Notes: generated by a model from the sequence alone, not told the origin. A DNA stretch of 64,000 bases from Bacilli bacterium (GCA_017541885.1 JAFXYF010000005.1:71835-135834), one strand, 5' to 3'; counted from the first letter of the stretch, positions 43,735 to 52,584 are shown. Translations and numbers: made by a program.

Positions 43735-43775
43735 TTGTATAGTAGAGTACTATCGAAAGAATAAGAGGGGATAAT

Positions 43776-46202
43776 ATGTTTGATAAGATTACTTACATTA
43801 GTAATGATGGGTGTAATGTAAAATTAAAAGATGGTGTAGATGTTTCCCAAAATTTAATGAACATGCACTTAATTTTTGAGGACGATACAAAGAAGATATT
43901 AGGTGAAGTAGACGACTTGGATGGTAATACATTAAAGGCGCATTTTTTGGGTGAGATTGCAGGTAATAGATTATTAGGTGGTACAATTCGTAAACCTACA
44001 ATGGATGCAACTGTTCGTGTTATCGATAGAAGTGAAATTCCTCTTATTACTGGTACTGACGGAAATGGTTGGATGCCATTAGGTACAAGTCCTTTCTATG
44101 ATGGCTTCCCAGTATTTCTTGATGTTAATAATTTCTTTAGTAACCATTTTGCTATATTTGGTAATACTGGTTCTGGTAAATCTTGCGGAGTATCTAGATT
44201 ATTTCAAAATATGTTCCATGATGAGAGATTAAATCCATATAAAGCAAATATTTTAATCTTTGATTCTTCTGGTGAATATTACAATGCTTTTAATAATTTA
44301 AGTACTATTAATGGTAGATATAATTATAGATTTATTAGTACTAATGAAACTGATGGACAAGGAGAAAAATTAAGACTTCCAGTTTATTTATTAAACAAAG
44401 ATGATTTAGCTTTATTACTACAATGTACATCACATTCTCAATTACCAATAATTGAAAGAATGTTAAAACTTGCATTAGTATTTAGTCAAAATGATATGGA
44501 TTCTAATGCTTATAAAAATCACTTAATTGCAAAAGCAATTATGAGTATTTTATATACAAATGAAACTGCTCCTAATAAGAGAAATGAAATATTCTCTATA
44601 CTAGGATCTTGTTCTACAGATGAATTTAACTTAGAAGCACCTGTACAAGGAATTGGTTATGTTCGTAAGTTTAGAGAGTGTTTCTTGATTGATAATTCTG
44701 GTAATTTCTCTGAGAGAGTTTTACTTACTGAATATGTTAACTCATTTATTAAAGAAGAGTTTGATGATTATGAACCTCATACTGGTGTATTCTATACATT
44801 AGATACATTAGAGAAGGCTTTAAACTTTACTTTAATTAGTGAAGGTTGGTTAAGAAATGAACAAACTTATGGTGACTCAGTTACTTTAAGAGTTAGACTT
44901 CATTCATTAATAGTTGGAGATAATGCTAAATTCTTTGATGTTAAAGAATATGTTTCTTTAGAGACTTATTTATCTTCATTATTAATTCAAGGTGGAAGAA
45001 AATATCAAATCGTTAATATTAACTTAAGTGATATTGATGATGATTTTGCAAAAGTACTTACTAAGATTTATTCAAGATTAGTATTTGATTTTGCGAAGGG
45101 ATTAAAAAATAGAGGTAGTATACCTTTCCATATTATTCTTGAAGAGGCACACAGATATATTCAAGCAGATCATGATAGATTCTTATTTGGATATAATATC
45201 TTTGAAAGAATTGCTAAGGAAGGTCGTAAATACGGAGTAATTTTAGGTATTATTACACAAAGACCTGTAGAATTATCTGATAATGTTATTTCTCAGTGTA
45301 CTAACTTCTTAATATTTAAGATTAACCACCCTATGGATATTAAATATATTCGTGAGATGGTTCCACATATTACAGATGAAATTATTGAAAAACAAAAATC
45401 ATTACAACCTGGAACTTGTTTAGGTTTCGGTTTAGGATTTAAAATACCATTAATTATTAAAATGGAAATGCCTAACCCATCTCCTTTATCAGGAAACTGT
45501 GATGTTGTTAATATTTGGTGTGGAGGATCTACTCCTAAGGCTGAGGTTCCTGAGTCTATTCCTGTTCCAACTACTCCTGTTAGTGAACCTGAGATTCCTA
45601 AAGTAGTTGAACCTGTTCAAGAGAAGAAGGAAGAAGAGATTGAAATAATGGAACCAATTCTTCCTAAAGAAGAACCAATTGAGGTTATGGAACCAACTAC
45701 TCCAAAAGAAGAGATAATTGAAATAATGGATGAACCTAAAGAAAAAGAAGTTGAAGTAATGGATGAGCCTACTGATAGTTTAGAAGCAATGGCTAATAAT
45801 ACTCCTAACTTATTTAGTAATAGTGTTATTGTTCCTGAAAAGAATACTGGGGACATATCTGATTTTATTTCAAATGGAGCTTTACAAGATATAGTTGAAA
45901 CTGAGCCAAATGGTGAGATTGTTTCTTCTGCAGATACAATGGTTGAAGATGTTGTTAATCAAATAGATGATGAAGAAGAAAAGAGTAGTTTTGATGAAGA
46001 TGATGGTAATAAGGCTACTTCATTCTTCCATATGCCTCCTGAGGAGACTACTGAAGAGACACCATTTACACCAGTTGAAGCAGATAAGATTCAACCTGAT
46101 TTTAGTTCTATTGCTAAATTAGATGATGATCCTGTTGATGATGGTGGTAGTGATAGTTCTAATGATTTAATTGCATTAAATCTAGATGGTACAGCTGCAT
46201 AA
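43776..46202 (+). CDS. HerA-like (DUF87) ATPase with acidic repeat tail
   Basis: 808 residues. After a beta-rich start (HAS-barrel-like) come Walker A FGNTGSGKSCG (about residue 127), LIFDSSGEYY, Walker B IILEEAHRYI (about 454), and the sensor region GIITQRPVELSDNVISQCTN. This is the FtsK/HerA hexameric DNA translocase pattern. From about residue 590 to the end the protein is a 200-residue acidic, Pro-rich tail with repeated EIMEP/EVMDEP units. Bacterial HerA proteins often work with nucleases (NurA, Sir2, DUF4297); no nuclease lies next to it. It sits inside the ftsY-ylxM-ffh locus but has its own promoter and terminator. Confidence 0.88.
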   Translation: MFDKITYISNDGCNVKLKDGVDVSQNLMNMHLIFEDDTKKILGEVDDLDGNTLKAHFLGEIAGNRLLGGTIRKPTMDATVRVIDRSEIPLITGTDGNGWMPLGTSPFYDGFPVFLDVNNFFSNHFAIFGNTGSGKSCGVSRLFQNMFHDERLNPYKANILIFDSSGEYYNAFNNLSTINGRYNYRFISTNETDGQGEKLRLPVYLLNKDDLALLLQCTSHSQLPIIERMLKLALVFSQNDMDSNAYKNHLIAKAIMSILYTNETAPNKRNEIFSILGSCSTDEFNLEAPVQGIGYVRKFRECFLIDNSGNFSERVLLTEYVNSFIKEEFDDYEPHTGVFYTLDTLEKALNFTLISEGWLRNEQTYGDSVTLRVRLHSLIVGDNAKFFDVKEYVSLETYLSSLLIQGGRKYQIVNINLSDIDDDFAKVLTKIYSRLVFDFAKGLKNRGSIPFHIILEEAHRYIQADHDRFLFGYNIFERIAKEGRKYGVILGIITQRPVELSDNVISQCTNFLIFKINHPMDIKYIREMVPHITDEIIEKQKSLQPGTCLGFGLGFKIPLIIKMEMPNPSPLSGNCDVVNIWCGGSTPKAEVPESIPVPTTPVSEPEIPKVVEPVQEKKEEEIEIMEPILPKEEPIEVMEPTTPKEEIIEIMDEPKEKEVEVMDEPTDSLEAMANNTPNLFSNSVIVPEKNTGDISDFISNGALQDIVETEPNGEIVSSADTMVEDVVNQIDDEEEKSSFDEDDGNKATSFFHMPPEETTEETPFTPVEADKIQPDFSSIAKLDDDPVDDGGSDSSNDLIALNLDGTAA
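45642..45769 (+). repeat. Imperfect tandem repeat in the HerA-like tail
   Basis: Four units starting EIMEP, EVMEP, EIMDEP and EVMDEP, the first two spaced 39 bp and the third 33 bp apart, joined by PKEE-type linkers. DNA copies are diverged, so the peptide pattern rather than the DNA appears conserved. Confidence 0.75.
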
Positions 46203-46203
46203 T

Positions 46204-46231
46204 AAAAATAGTGATGTTTCACTATTTTTTC
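46204..46231 (+). terminator. Terminator after the HerA-like gene
   Basis: AAAAATAGTG-ATGTTT-CACTATTTTTT. Confidence 0.9.
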
Positions 46232-46232
46232 T

Positions 46233-46260
46233 TTGTATCATAAGGATTTTTTGTTATAAT
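46233..46260 (+). promoter_or_regulatory. ffh promoter
   Basis: TTGTAT (46233-46238), 16-bp spacer, TATAAT (46255-46260) with TGn extension, directly after the terminator. Confidence 0.8.
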
Positions 46261-46277
46261 AATTGATAGGTGATATT

Positions 46278-47585
46278 ATGTTTGAAAGTTTAGGCGATCG
46301 TTTACAAAACGCTATTCATAAAATTAAAGGTTATGGAAAGATTACTGAAGATAATATTTCTGATATGATGAGAGAAATACGTCTTGCTTTACTAGAAGCA
46401 GATGTTAACTATAAAGTAGTAAAAGAGTTTACTAATACTGTAAAAGAAAAGGCATTAGGAGAAGAAGTTGCATCTAGTATTAATCCTGGAGATCTATTCG
46501 TTAAGATTGTTAAAGATGAACTTACTGAATTACTAGGAGGAGAGTCTGAACCTTTAAACTTAAAGGGAGATCCTGCAACACTTATGTTAGTAGGTCTACA
46601 AGGTTCTGGTAAAACTACTACTGCTGGTAAGCTTGCTAATTTCTTAAGAAAGAAACATAGTAAGAAACCTTTACTAGTTGCTTGTGATGTTTATAGACCT
46701 GCTGCAATAGATCAGTTAAAACAATTAGGTAAACAATTAAATATTGAAGTATATGAAGAGGGTAAAAAAGACCCTGTTGAAATATCTAGAAATGCTATAA
46801 ATTATGCTAAAGAAAATAAATTTGACTATGTATTAATAGATACTGCTGGACGATTACATGTAGATGAAGAATTAATGGATGAGCTTGATAATATAAGAAG
46901 TGAAATTAATCCTGATGAAATACTACTTGTAATAGATTCTATGATGGGTCAAGATGCTATTAATGTTATTACTGGATTCCATGATAAATTACCATTAACT
47001 GGAGTAATTCTTACTAAGTTAGATGGAGATACTCGTGGAGGTGTAGCTTTATCAGTTAGACATTTAACTCATGTACCAATTAAATTTATTAGTGTATCTG
47101 AGAAATTAGATGGACTTGATTCTTTTGATCCAGAAAGAATGGCTGGTAGAATTCTTGGAATGGGAGATATTATTTCTCTTGTTGAGAAAGCTACTGAATC
47201 AATTGATGAAAAAGAAGCAGAGAAGACTGCTAAGAGAATGCAAGAAGGTAAATTTGATTTAGAAGATTTCTTATCTACTATGAAACAAATAAAGAAACTT
47301 GGACCTTTAGAGAATCTTATTAAGCTAATTCCTGGGGCAAAGAAAATGGGATTAACTGATGTAAAGATTGATCCAAAACAAATGGCTCATATAGAAGCAA
47401 TTGTTCTTTCTATGACACCTAAAGAAAGAAGAAATCCTGAAATAATAAAAGCTAGTAGAAAGACTAGAATTGCTAATGGTTCTGGTACTTCAGTACAAGA
47501 AGTAAATAAATTACTTCAACAGTTTGATCAAATGAAGAAAATGATGAAACAAATGGGAAATGGTAATATGAAATTACCTTTCTAG
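46278..47585 (+). CDS. ffh: Signal recognition particle protein Ffh
   Basis: 435 residues from the ATG at 46278 (TAGGTGATATT upstream). The NG GTPase domain has GLQGSGKTTTAGKLA, DVYRPAAIDQL, DTAGRLHVD, TKLDGDTRGG and GEKLD-like SEKLDGLDSFD. The Met-rich M domain at the end (MTPKERRNPEII, QFDQMKKMMKQMGNGNMKLPF) binds signal peptides and SRP RNA. The following gene starts 9 bp on. Confidence 0.98.
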   Translation: MFESLGDRLQNAIHKIKGYGKITEDNISDMMREIRLALLEADVNYKVVKEFTNTVKEKALGEEVASSINPGDLFVKIVKDELTELLGGESEPLNLKGDPATLMLVGLQGSGKTTTAGKLANFLRKKHSKKPLLVACDVYRPAAIDQLKQLGKQLNIEVYEEGKKDPVEISRNAINYAKENKFDYVLIDTAGRLHVDEELMDELDNIRSEINPDEILLVIDSMMGQDAINVITGFHDKLPLTGVILTKLDGDTRGGVALSVRHLTHVPIKFISVSEKLDGLDSFDPERMAGRILGMGDIISLVEKATESIDEKEAEKTAKRMQEGKFDLEDFLSTMKQIKKLGPLENLIKLIPGAKKMGLTDVKIDPKQMAHIEAIVLSMTPKERRNPEIIKASRKTRIANGSGTSVQEVNKLLQQFDQMKKMMKQMGNGNMKLPF

Positions 47586-47594
47586 GAGGTTCTT

Positions 47595-48104
47595 ATGAAA
47601 ATAGAGGAAGTATTATTTTATGGAGAAAAGTTTACTAAACCATTGATTGATTTATACAATCATGTTGGTAGTTGTGCATCTTCAGGATATCTAGGAGAAG
47701 AATTAAAAGACTTTAATATTAATTCTAGAGGAGATATATCTTTTTATACTGTTAAAGAAAAAGATGAGATGGAGATTAATTCTGATGTTGTTGTGTATGA
47801 TACAAATATTTTAATTGCAGAGACACAAAAGGGACATGATAATACTAGCTATAGAATGTATTCATGGGATACTAAAGAAATGCAATATGCTTTTATAGAA
47901 TTTGATAATCCCATGGCTATGAGAGATTTCTATAGAGTAATTCCTCGCTTTAATAAAAATCTTTGTGATGATGATATTTCTACTTTATTTCAAGAAATGG
48001 GGCTTAACTTTGAAAGTATTACACAAATAAAATTAAATCAAAAGGTTAATCCTATGGAAGATATGTTTATTGAAGAGGAAGAAGAAAATATAATTAAAAG
48101 ATAA
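47595..48104 (+). CDS. Conserved-looking soluble protein of unknown function
   Basis: 169 residues, no signal or membrane helix, acidic C-terminus (FIEEEEENIIKR). It has one N-terminal Cys (GSCASSGYLG) and a beta-rich middle (SYRMYSWDTKEMQYAFIEF). AGGAGG overlaps the end of ffh, so it is co-transcribed with ffh. It holds the place where rpsP often follows ffh in Bacillus. No family recognised. Confidence 0.75.
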   Translation: MKIEEVLFYGEKFTKPLIDLYNHVGSCASSGYLGEELKDFNINSRGDISFYTVKEKDEMEINSDVVVYDTNILIAETQKGHDNTSYRMYSWDTKEMQYAFIEFDNPMAMRDFYRVIPRFNKNLCDDDISTLFQEMGLNFESITQIKLNQKVNPMEDMFIEEEEENIIKR

Positions 48105-48125
48105 GATGCTATTGCATCTTTTTTT
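48103..48125 (+). terminator. Terminator after the ffh operon
   Basis: AAGATGC-TATT-GCATCTT then T residues. Confidence 0.88.
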
Positions 48126-48172
48126 GTGGAATAAACTTTGATAAAACATATGATATTCTAGGAGGTATTAAT

Positions 48173-48475
48173 ATGTATAGTAGTGAATATTTTCAAAATA
48201 CGAATGAATCTACTATTATGGGAGATAATAATACTGTAAATCAAACTATGGATGTTGATGTAAATATGACAAATACTACTCCTATGAATAGTGGATGTAC
48301 TCGTGAAAGAGTAGTACATAGAACTTTTGTACATGAAGTTCCTCATACTTGTCCAATACATACTAGAGTTATAAATCATCATGTTTATAGACATACTTAT
48401 AAACCTGTATATACTTGTAGTGAAGAGAATGTTTGTAGCAATGTACAGTGTGGTTCTTGTAGCCAATTTAACTAG
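48173..48475 (+). CDS. CotD-like spore coat protein
   Basis: 100 residues. The N-terminal half is Asn/Thr/Met-rich; the C-terminal half is rich in His, Cys, Val and Tyr (VVHRTFVHEVPHTCPIHTR, INHHVYRHTYKPVYTC) with six or more Cys, ending CSNVQCGSCSQFN. This H-x-V/H-x-x-x-H layout resembles CotD-type inner coat proteins. Being short, cysteine-rich and monocistronic in a sporulating genome fits a cross-linked coat component. AGGAGG lies 8 bp before the ATG. Homology is by pattern only. Confidence 0.65.
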   Translation: MYSSEYFQNTNESTIMGDNNTVNQTMDVDVNMTNTTPMNSGCTRERVVHRTFVHEVPHTCPIHTRVINHHVYRHTYKPVYTCSEENVCSNVQCGSCSQFN

Positions 48476-48573
48476 TTGTAAATGGTGTTTGTAAATATTT
48501 GTGTCTAATTGTGTCAGTTTACTTGATAATTTACATTCCATAGTTTAATCTAATAATAGGGAGTGTGATATGA

Positions 48574-48780
48574 ATGATCTATCCATCTATCGATAAATTG
48601 CTTAATATTGTTAATTCGAAATACGAGCTTGTCCATATTGCGGCAAGAAGAAGCAAACAAATAGCAAGAGAAGGATACTTACAAATGCCTGAGTCCGACT
48701 ACAAATGTAAAAAGAATATTGGGAGAGCCCTTGAAGAGGTCTCAGAAGGCCTTATCGAGGTTAAAAATAGAGGAGAGTAA
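48574..48780 (+). CDS. rpoZ: RNA polymerase omega subunit
   Basis: 68 residues. It has MIYPSIDKLLNIVNSKYELVHIAARRSKQIA and KNIGRALEEVSEGLI, the omega signature; the length is typical. Omega binds the beta' subunit and aids polymerase assembly. GGGAGTG precedes the ATG. Base use is less AT-rich than in the flanking genes (for example GTCTCAGAAGGCCTTATCG), which is unusual here. In Bacillus rpoZ follows gmk; that neighbour is absent. Confidence 0.9.
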   Translation: MIYPSIDKLLNIVNSKYELVHIAARRSKQIAREGYLQMPESDYKCKKNIGRALEEVSEGLIEVKNRGE

Positions 48781-48792
48781 TCCTCTTTTTTT
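48769..48792 (+). terminator. Terminator after rpoZ
   Basis: AGAGGA-GAGTAA-TCCTCT then six T residues; overlaps the stop codon. Confidence 0.85.
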
Positions 48793-48819
48793 ATGTTATA
48801 CTTTATATAGGTGAAGTAG

Positions 48820-49569
48820 ATGAAAATTCTTAAGTTTAAAAAGAAAACAAATGGTAAATATAGTATTTTCTTAGATGATGGTAGAGAGTTTGTCTACTAT
48901 GAAGATATTATTCTTAAATATGATTTATTATTAAAAAAAGAAATTGCTGAAGAAAATTTGTTAGAAATACATAATGCTAATCTAGAATATGATGTTTATT
49001 ATGTAGCTTTGAATAGTATTAAATCTAGATATAAAAGTAAATATGAATTAAAACAATGGTTACTCAAAAAAGAATATCCAGAAGAGATGATTGATAAAGC
49101 TATAAAAAAATTAGTTGAACAAAAATATTTAGATGATAGAAATTATGCGAAGAGTTATATATATACACAAATGACTACTTCTTCTCATGGACCTTTACGT
49201 ATTAAGAAAGAATTGCTTGATAAGAAAGTACCTGAAGAGTTTATTGATGAAGAGATGGAAATATATGATACAGATTTACAAACTGAGAAAATTAAGAAAT
49301 TAATTGATAGAGGAATAAAGAGTAATCATACTAGGGGAGGACTTGTATTAAAACAAAAGATTATTAATGATTTAAAGACTCAAGGATATGAATATGAGCT
49401 TATTTCTAAAATAATATCTAGTTATACTTTTTCTAGTGATAAAGATCTTGCGAAGAAAGAATATGATAAACTATATCGAAAATATAGTAGAAAATATGAA
49501 GGTTATGAATTAAAGAATATAATTCGTGAGAAGATGTTTCAGAAAGGATTAGTATATGAAGAAGAATAA
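48820..49569 (+). CDS. recX: Regulatory protein RecX
   Basis: 249 residues with the three-helix RecX repeats: SRYKSKYELKQWLLKKEYPEEMIDKAI, YLDDRNYAKSYI, GPLRIKKELLDKKVPEEFID and LKTQGYEYELISKII. RecX binds RecA filaments and modulates recombinase activity. It is not adjacent to recA here. GGTGAAGTAG precedes the ATG. Its 3' end overlaps the next gene by 14 bp. Confidence 0.92.
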   Translation: MKILKFKKKTNGKYSIFLDDGREFVYYEDIILKYDLLLKKEIAEENLLEIHNANLEYDVYYVALNSIKSRYKSKYELKQWLLKKEYPEEMIDKAIKKLVEQKYLDDRNYAKSYIYTQMTTSSHGPLRIKKELLDKKVPEEFIDEEMEIYDTDLQTEKIKKLIDRGIKSNHTRGGLVLKQKIINDLKTQGYEYELISKIISSYTFSSDKDLAKKEYDKLYRKYSRKYEGYELKNIIREKMFQKGLVYEEE

Positions 49570-50959
49570 GATTATTTTTATATTTTTTCTTGTTTCTTTA
49601 GCAATATTTTCTTTATCTTTCTTTAGAATAGATCCAGATTATTTATGGCATATTAAAGCTGGAGAATATATGCTTAAGAATGGAGTATTAAGACAAGATG
49701 TTTTTTCTTGGAGTGTAGTAGGAGAGTATTGGATGAGTCATGAATGGTTATTTGAAGTAATTATTTATGGACTTAAAAAGATATTTGGAAATTTACATTT
49801 ATTTATATATTGCTTTAGTGGATCTTTAATATTACTTCTTAGTATTTATTTTGGTAATAAAAAAGATATTACTAAGAATCTTATGTTTTCGGTATTATGG
49901 TTTGCTTGCTTTTTATTAGTTGCTTTCTTTATGCAGGGAAGACCTCAAATTATTAGTAATATTCTATTATCTATTAGTTTTTATTTTTTATATGATTTAT
50001 ATAAGAATGAGAATTCTAAAAAGATTTATTTTTTACCATTAATTAGTATTTTATGGGCTAATGTTCATGGAGGATCTAGTAATTTACCTTATTTATTATG
50101 TTTAATCTTTTTAATTGCTGGATCATTTAAATTTAAATATACAAAAATAGAGGCTAAGAGACTTAGTAAGAAACAAGTAATTAAATATTTAAGTGTAATG
50201 CTTTTATGTATGATAGCAGTATGTATTAATATTCATGGAGTAAAGATGTTTATTTATCCATATGAAAATATGCTTGATACTACAATGCTTACTAATATAG
50301 CAGAGTGGAGAAGTACTACTTTATCTGAACTTACACATTATATTTATTTTGTATTTTTAGTATTTATATTATTTATATTTATATTTAGTAAGAAAAGAAT
50401 AAATTTTGTAGATTTTGTAATATTTGCTTTTGTAGCATATTTAGGACTTAAGAGTATTCGTTTTTGGTTTTATACTTATATCATTATGTCTTATATTTTA
50501 TTTGATTATGTTTCTAAGAGAGAAGAAGATAAAGGGAGTTATGAGGGTATATTTATACTTTCTAGTATGTTTATAGTACTATTTATTCTTGGAAATCATA
50601 GTATATTAAAACCTAAGTATGAATTTTTACTAAATAAAAATGATATTGAAGTAATTGAAAATAATAAACCTATTAGATTATTCAATTTATATAATTTTGG
50701 AGGAGATTTGGTTTATCATAGTATTCCAGTATTTATTGATGGTAGAGCTGATTTATATGGTAAATATAATTTCTTAGATTATTTAAATATATCTGATACT
50801 AAGAGTAATTATAAAGATTTGATAGAGTCATATGATTTTGATTATTTACTTGTATTGAAGTATTATCCTATAAATGAATATTTAGAGAATAATGAATTAT
50901 ATGAATTAATATATACTCGAGATGATATTTGTTACTACAAAAAAAGAACTACTCAGTAG
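49556..50959 (+). CDS. Polytopic membrane protein, glycosyltransferase-C-like
   Basis: 467 residues with about 10-11 membrane helices. After the first helix comes DPDYLWHIKAGEYML and WSVVGEYWMSHEWLFEVIIY, a charged loop pattern (D..W..., HEW) seen in GT-C-type/PMT-like membrane proteins and in several uncharacterised families. The C-terminal soluble part holds FIDGRADLYG and KYYPINEY. The activity is a guess; polyprenyl-sugar transfer is possible. It is translationally coupled to recX and ends in a terminator shared with prsA. Confidence 0.72.
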   Translation: MKKNKIIFIFFLVSLAIFSLSFFRIDPDYLWHIKAGEYMLKNGVLRQDVFSWSVVGEYWMSHEWLFEVIIYGLKKIFGNLHLFIYCFSGSLILLLSIYFGNKKDITKNLMFSVLWFACFLLVAFFMQGRPQIISNILLSISFYFLYDLYKNENSKKIYFLPLISILWANVHGGSSNLPYLLCLIFLIAGSFKFKYTKIEAKRLSKKQVIKYLSVMLLCMIAVCINIHGVKMFIYPYENMLDTTMLTNIAEWRSTTLSELTHYIYFVFLVFILFIFIFSKKRINFVDFVIFAFVAYLGLKSIRFWFYTYIIMSYILFDYVSKREEDKGSYEGIFILSSMFIVLFILGNHSILKPKYEFLLNKNDIEVIENNKPIRLFNLYNFGGDLVYHSIPVFIDGRADLYGKYNFLDYLNISDTKSNYKDLIESYDFDYLLVLKYYPINEYLENNELYELIYTRDDICYYKKRTTQ

Positions 50960-50971
50960 TTCTTTTATTTT
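50940..50971. terminator. Bidirectional terminator between the 49.6-kb gene and prsA
   Basis: AAAAGAACTACT-CA-GTAGTTCTTTT palindrome; it includes the last codons on the plus strand and the end of prsA on the minus strand. Confidence 0.88.
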
Positions 50972-51954
50972 GATTCTTTTACACTTTCAATTATTTTATC
51001 CATATATTTTTCATATGCTGATTTAAGTGCTGTGTCATTCCATTTGATTTTGTTTTCTTCACGGTATGCCATTAAAGTTGTGTAGTATACTGTTTTATCT
51101 GCATCTAATTTTTGTTCTTTTAAAGTTTCTTTAATATCATCTTTAACTTCTTTTAATTTCTTTTTATCTTTTTCACCAGTTTTTAAAATGATGTGATATC
51201 CGAATTGTGTTTTAACTGGTTCTTTAGTATATTCATCAACTTTTAATGCTTTAACATCTTCAGCAAATTCTGTAACCATTTCATCTGGTTGGAAGTATCC
51301 TAAGTCTCCACCTTTAGAAGCAGTTCCTTCATCATCTGAATTCTTTTTAGCAAGTTTTGCGAAGTCTTCACCATTTTTAATTTTCTTGATTAATTTTTGT
51401 GCTTTTTCTAAAGCTTTTTTATCAGCTTCTTCTTTTTCTTCATCTGGAGCATCGTTTGCAACATCAACAGCAATTAGGATATGTTTTGCTTCAACTTCTC
51501 CACTGATGTTTTTATTGTAGTAATCTTTAATTTCTTTATCTGTTAAATGATCTTTAATATAATCTTCAACAGCTTGAGTTCTTTTATACTCTAATCTTAA
51601 TTTTTCTTTTAATTCTTTTTCAGATTCTACTCCAAATGATGTTAAAACTTGTTTAAATGTTTCATCGCTATCTCCGTAGTATGATTTAATTTGTTTTATT
51701 TGATCATCTACGTATTTGTCTTCTTCTTCACCTTTTGGATATTTCTTTTCTAATAAACCAGCATCAATCATATCTATTAATACAGCAATATTATCTTCTT
51801 TTATTTCATTGTAATATTCTGTAGCAGTGAATTTTTCACCTTTAACAGATACGGCTACCTTTGACCCATTTTTAACTTCTATTTCTTTTCCGCAACCTGT
51901 AACTAATAATGATAATGCAAGTACTGCACAAGTTACTTTTAATAATTTTTTCAT
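50965..51954 (-). CDS. prsA: Foldase lipoprotein PrsA
   Basis: 329 residues from the ATG at 51954 (GGGAGG upstream; the earlier in-frame start at 51987 lies before that site). Lipoprotein signal with lipobox LLVTGC (Cys about residue 21). The central parvulin PPIase domain (EAKHILIAV, then FAKLAKKNSDDEGTASKGGDLGYF, and KTQFGYHIILKTG) lies between SurA-like N- and C-helices. It is anchored outside and folds secreted proteins and PBPs. It has its own promoter. Confidence 0.95.
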   Translation of the reverse strand: MKKLLKVTCAVLALSLLVTGCGKEIEVKNGSKVAVSVKGEKFTATEYYNEIKEDNIAVLIDMIDAGLLEKKYPKGEEEDKYVDDQIKQIKSYYGDSDETFKQVLTSFGVESEKELKEKLRLEYKRTQAVEDYIKDHLTDKEIKDYYNKNISGEVEAKHILIAVDVANDAPDEEKEEADKKALEKAQKLIKKIKNGEDFAKLAKKNSDDEGTASKGGDLGYFQPDEMVTEFAEDVKALKVDEYTKEPVKTQFGYHIILKTGEKDKKKLKEVKDDIKETLKEQKLDADKTVYYTTLMAYREENKIKWNDTALKSAYEKYMDKIIESVKESK

Positions 51955-51977
51955 GTTTTTCCTCCCGTACATAATAA

Positions 51978-52007
51978 ATAATATCACAATTTTTCATTTT
52001 AAATCAA
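51978..52007 (-). promoter_or_regulatory. prsA promoter
   Basis: Minus strand TTGATT (52002-52007), 18-bp spacer, TATTAT (51978-51983). Confidence 0.65.
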
Positions 52008-52027
52008 TAAATATGGCATATATCATC

Positions 52028-52054
52028 ACATTTTCTATATTTATCCATAGAATA
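52028..52054 (+). promoter_or_regulatory. Sigma-K-like promoter of the YjcZ-like gene
   Basis: AC at 52028-52029, 16-bp spacer, CATAGAATA at 52046-52054, matching the late mother-cell pattern AC-16/17-CATAnnnTA. Start would be near 52062, leaving the ribosome site intact. Confidence 0.6.
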
Positions 52055-52083
52055 CTTTGAAAGAAAAAAAAGGAGGAAAATAT

Positions 52084-52164
52084 ATGCCAAATTGTGGATC
52101 TTCTACAGCAATCGTTTTAGTATTATTTATTCTTTTAATTATTATTCTAGGTTCTTCTATTTAA
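52084..52164 (+). CDS. YjcZ-like sporulation miniprotein
   Basis: 26 residues: MPNCGSSTAIVL, then a single very hydrophobic helix (VLFILLIIILG) and a Ser-rich end. YjcZ-family sporulation proteins are tiny with a Gly/Cys/Ser-rich start and the same FxLIVVLFILLII-type helix. AAAAGGAGG lies 8 bp before the ATG. A sigma-K-like promoter upstream and a terminator directly after the stop support a real gene. Such proteins are found in spores; function unknown. Confidence 0.75.
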   Translation: MPNCGSSTAIVLVLFILLIIILGSSI

Positions 52165-52165
52165 T

Positions 52166-52194
52166 AAAAAAAATACCTTTTTGGTATTTTTTTA
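52166..52194. terminator. Terminator after the YjcZ-like gene
   Basis: AAAAAAAATACC-TTTTT-GGTATTTTTTT; also fits as terminator of the convergent HIT gene. Confidence 0.9.
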
Positions 52195-52584
52195 TTTTAA
52201 TTTATTGAAGATTTTATCTAGATCACTAATTTGATCCTTGTTGTATTGGAAGTCTGCATTATCATTTGGATATCTTGGAATTAAATGAATATGATAATGT
52301 TTTATTTCTTGACCTAATTCATTATTTTGAGCTATTGTTAATCCTTCACAATTAAGTCTTTCTTTTAGTAATGGGAATATTACTTCTTTTATTACTTTTA
52401 GACTATGCATGATTACTTCTTCTTTTGTATCTTTTATGTCTGTCATATGTTCTTTTGGGATTACTAATAAGTGTCCATTAGTCGCAGGATTAATATTCAT
52501 AATTATTTTTATTTGTTCATCTTCAAATACTGTTCTTGATGGAATTTCTCCATCGATTATTTTACAAAATATACAATCTTTCAT
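52192..52584 (-). CDS. hit: HIT family nucleotide hydrolase
   Basis: 130 residues. CIFCKIIDGEIPS with a zinc-binding C-x-x-C at the N-terminus, NPATNGHLLVIPKEH, and the catalytic histidine triad HYHIHLIPRY. HIT/HinT enzymes hydrolyse nucleoside phosphoramidates and acyl adenylates. AAGGAG is upstream. It follows the 52.6-kb membrane protein with a 12-bp gap, probably as one unit. Confidence 0.95.
   Translation of the reverse strand: MKDCIFCKIIDGEIPSRTVFEDEQIKIIMNINPATNGHLLVIPKEHMTDIKDTKEEVIMHSLKVIKEVIFPLLKERLNCEGLTIAQNNELGQEIKHYHIHLIPRYPNDNADFQYNKDQISDLDKIFNKLK

Noticed and set aside
43776-46202. HerA-based phage defence island
   Set aside because: No nuclease, Sir2 or other defence gene is adjacent; neighbours are SRP housekeeping genes.
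48147-48155. CATATGATA as a sigma-K -10 for the CotD-like gene
   Set aside because: A start 7 nt downstream would fall inside the ribosome site, and no AC is found at the right distance upstream.
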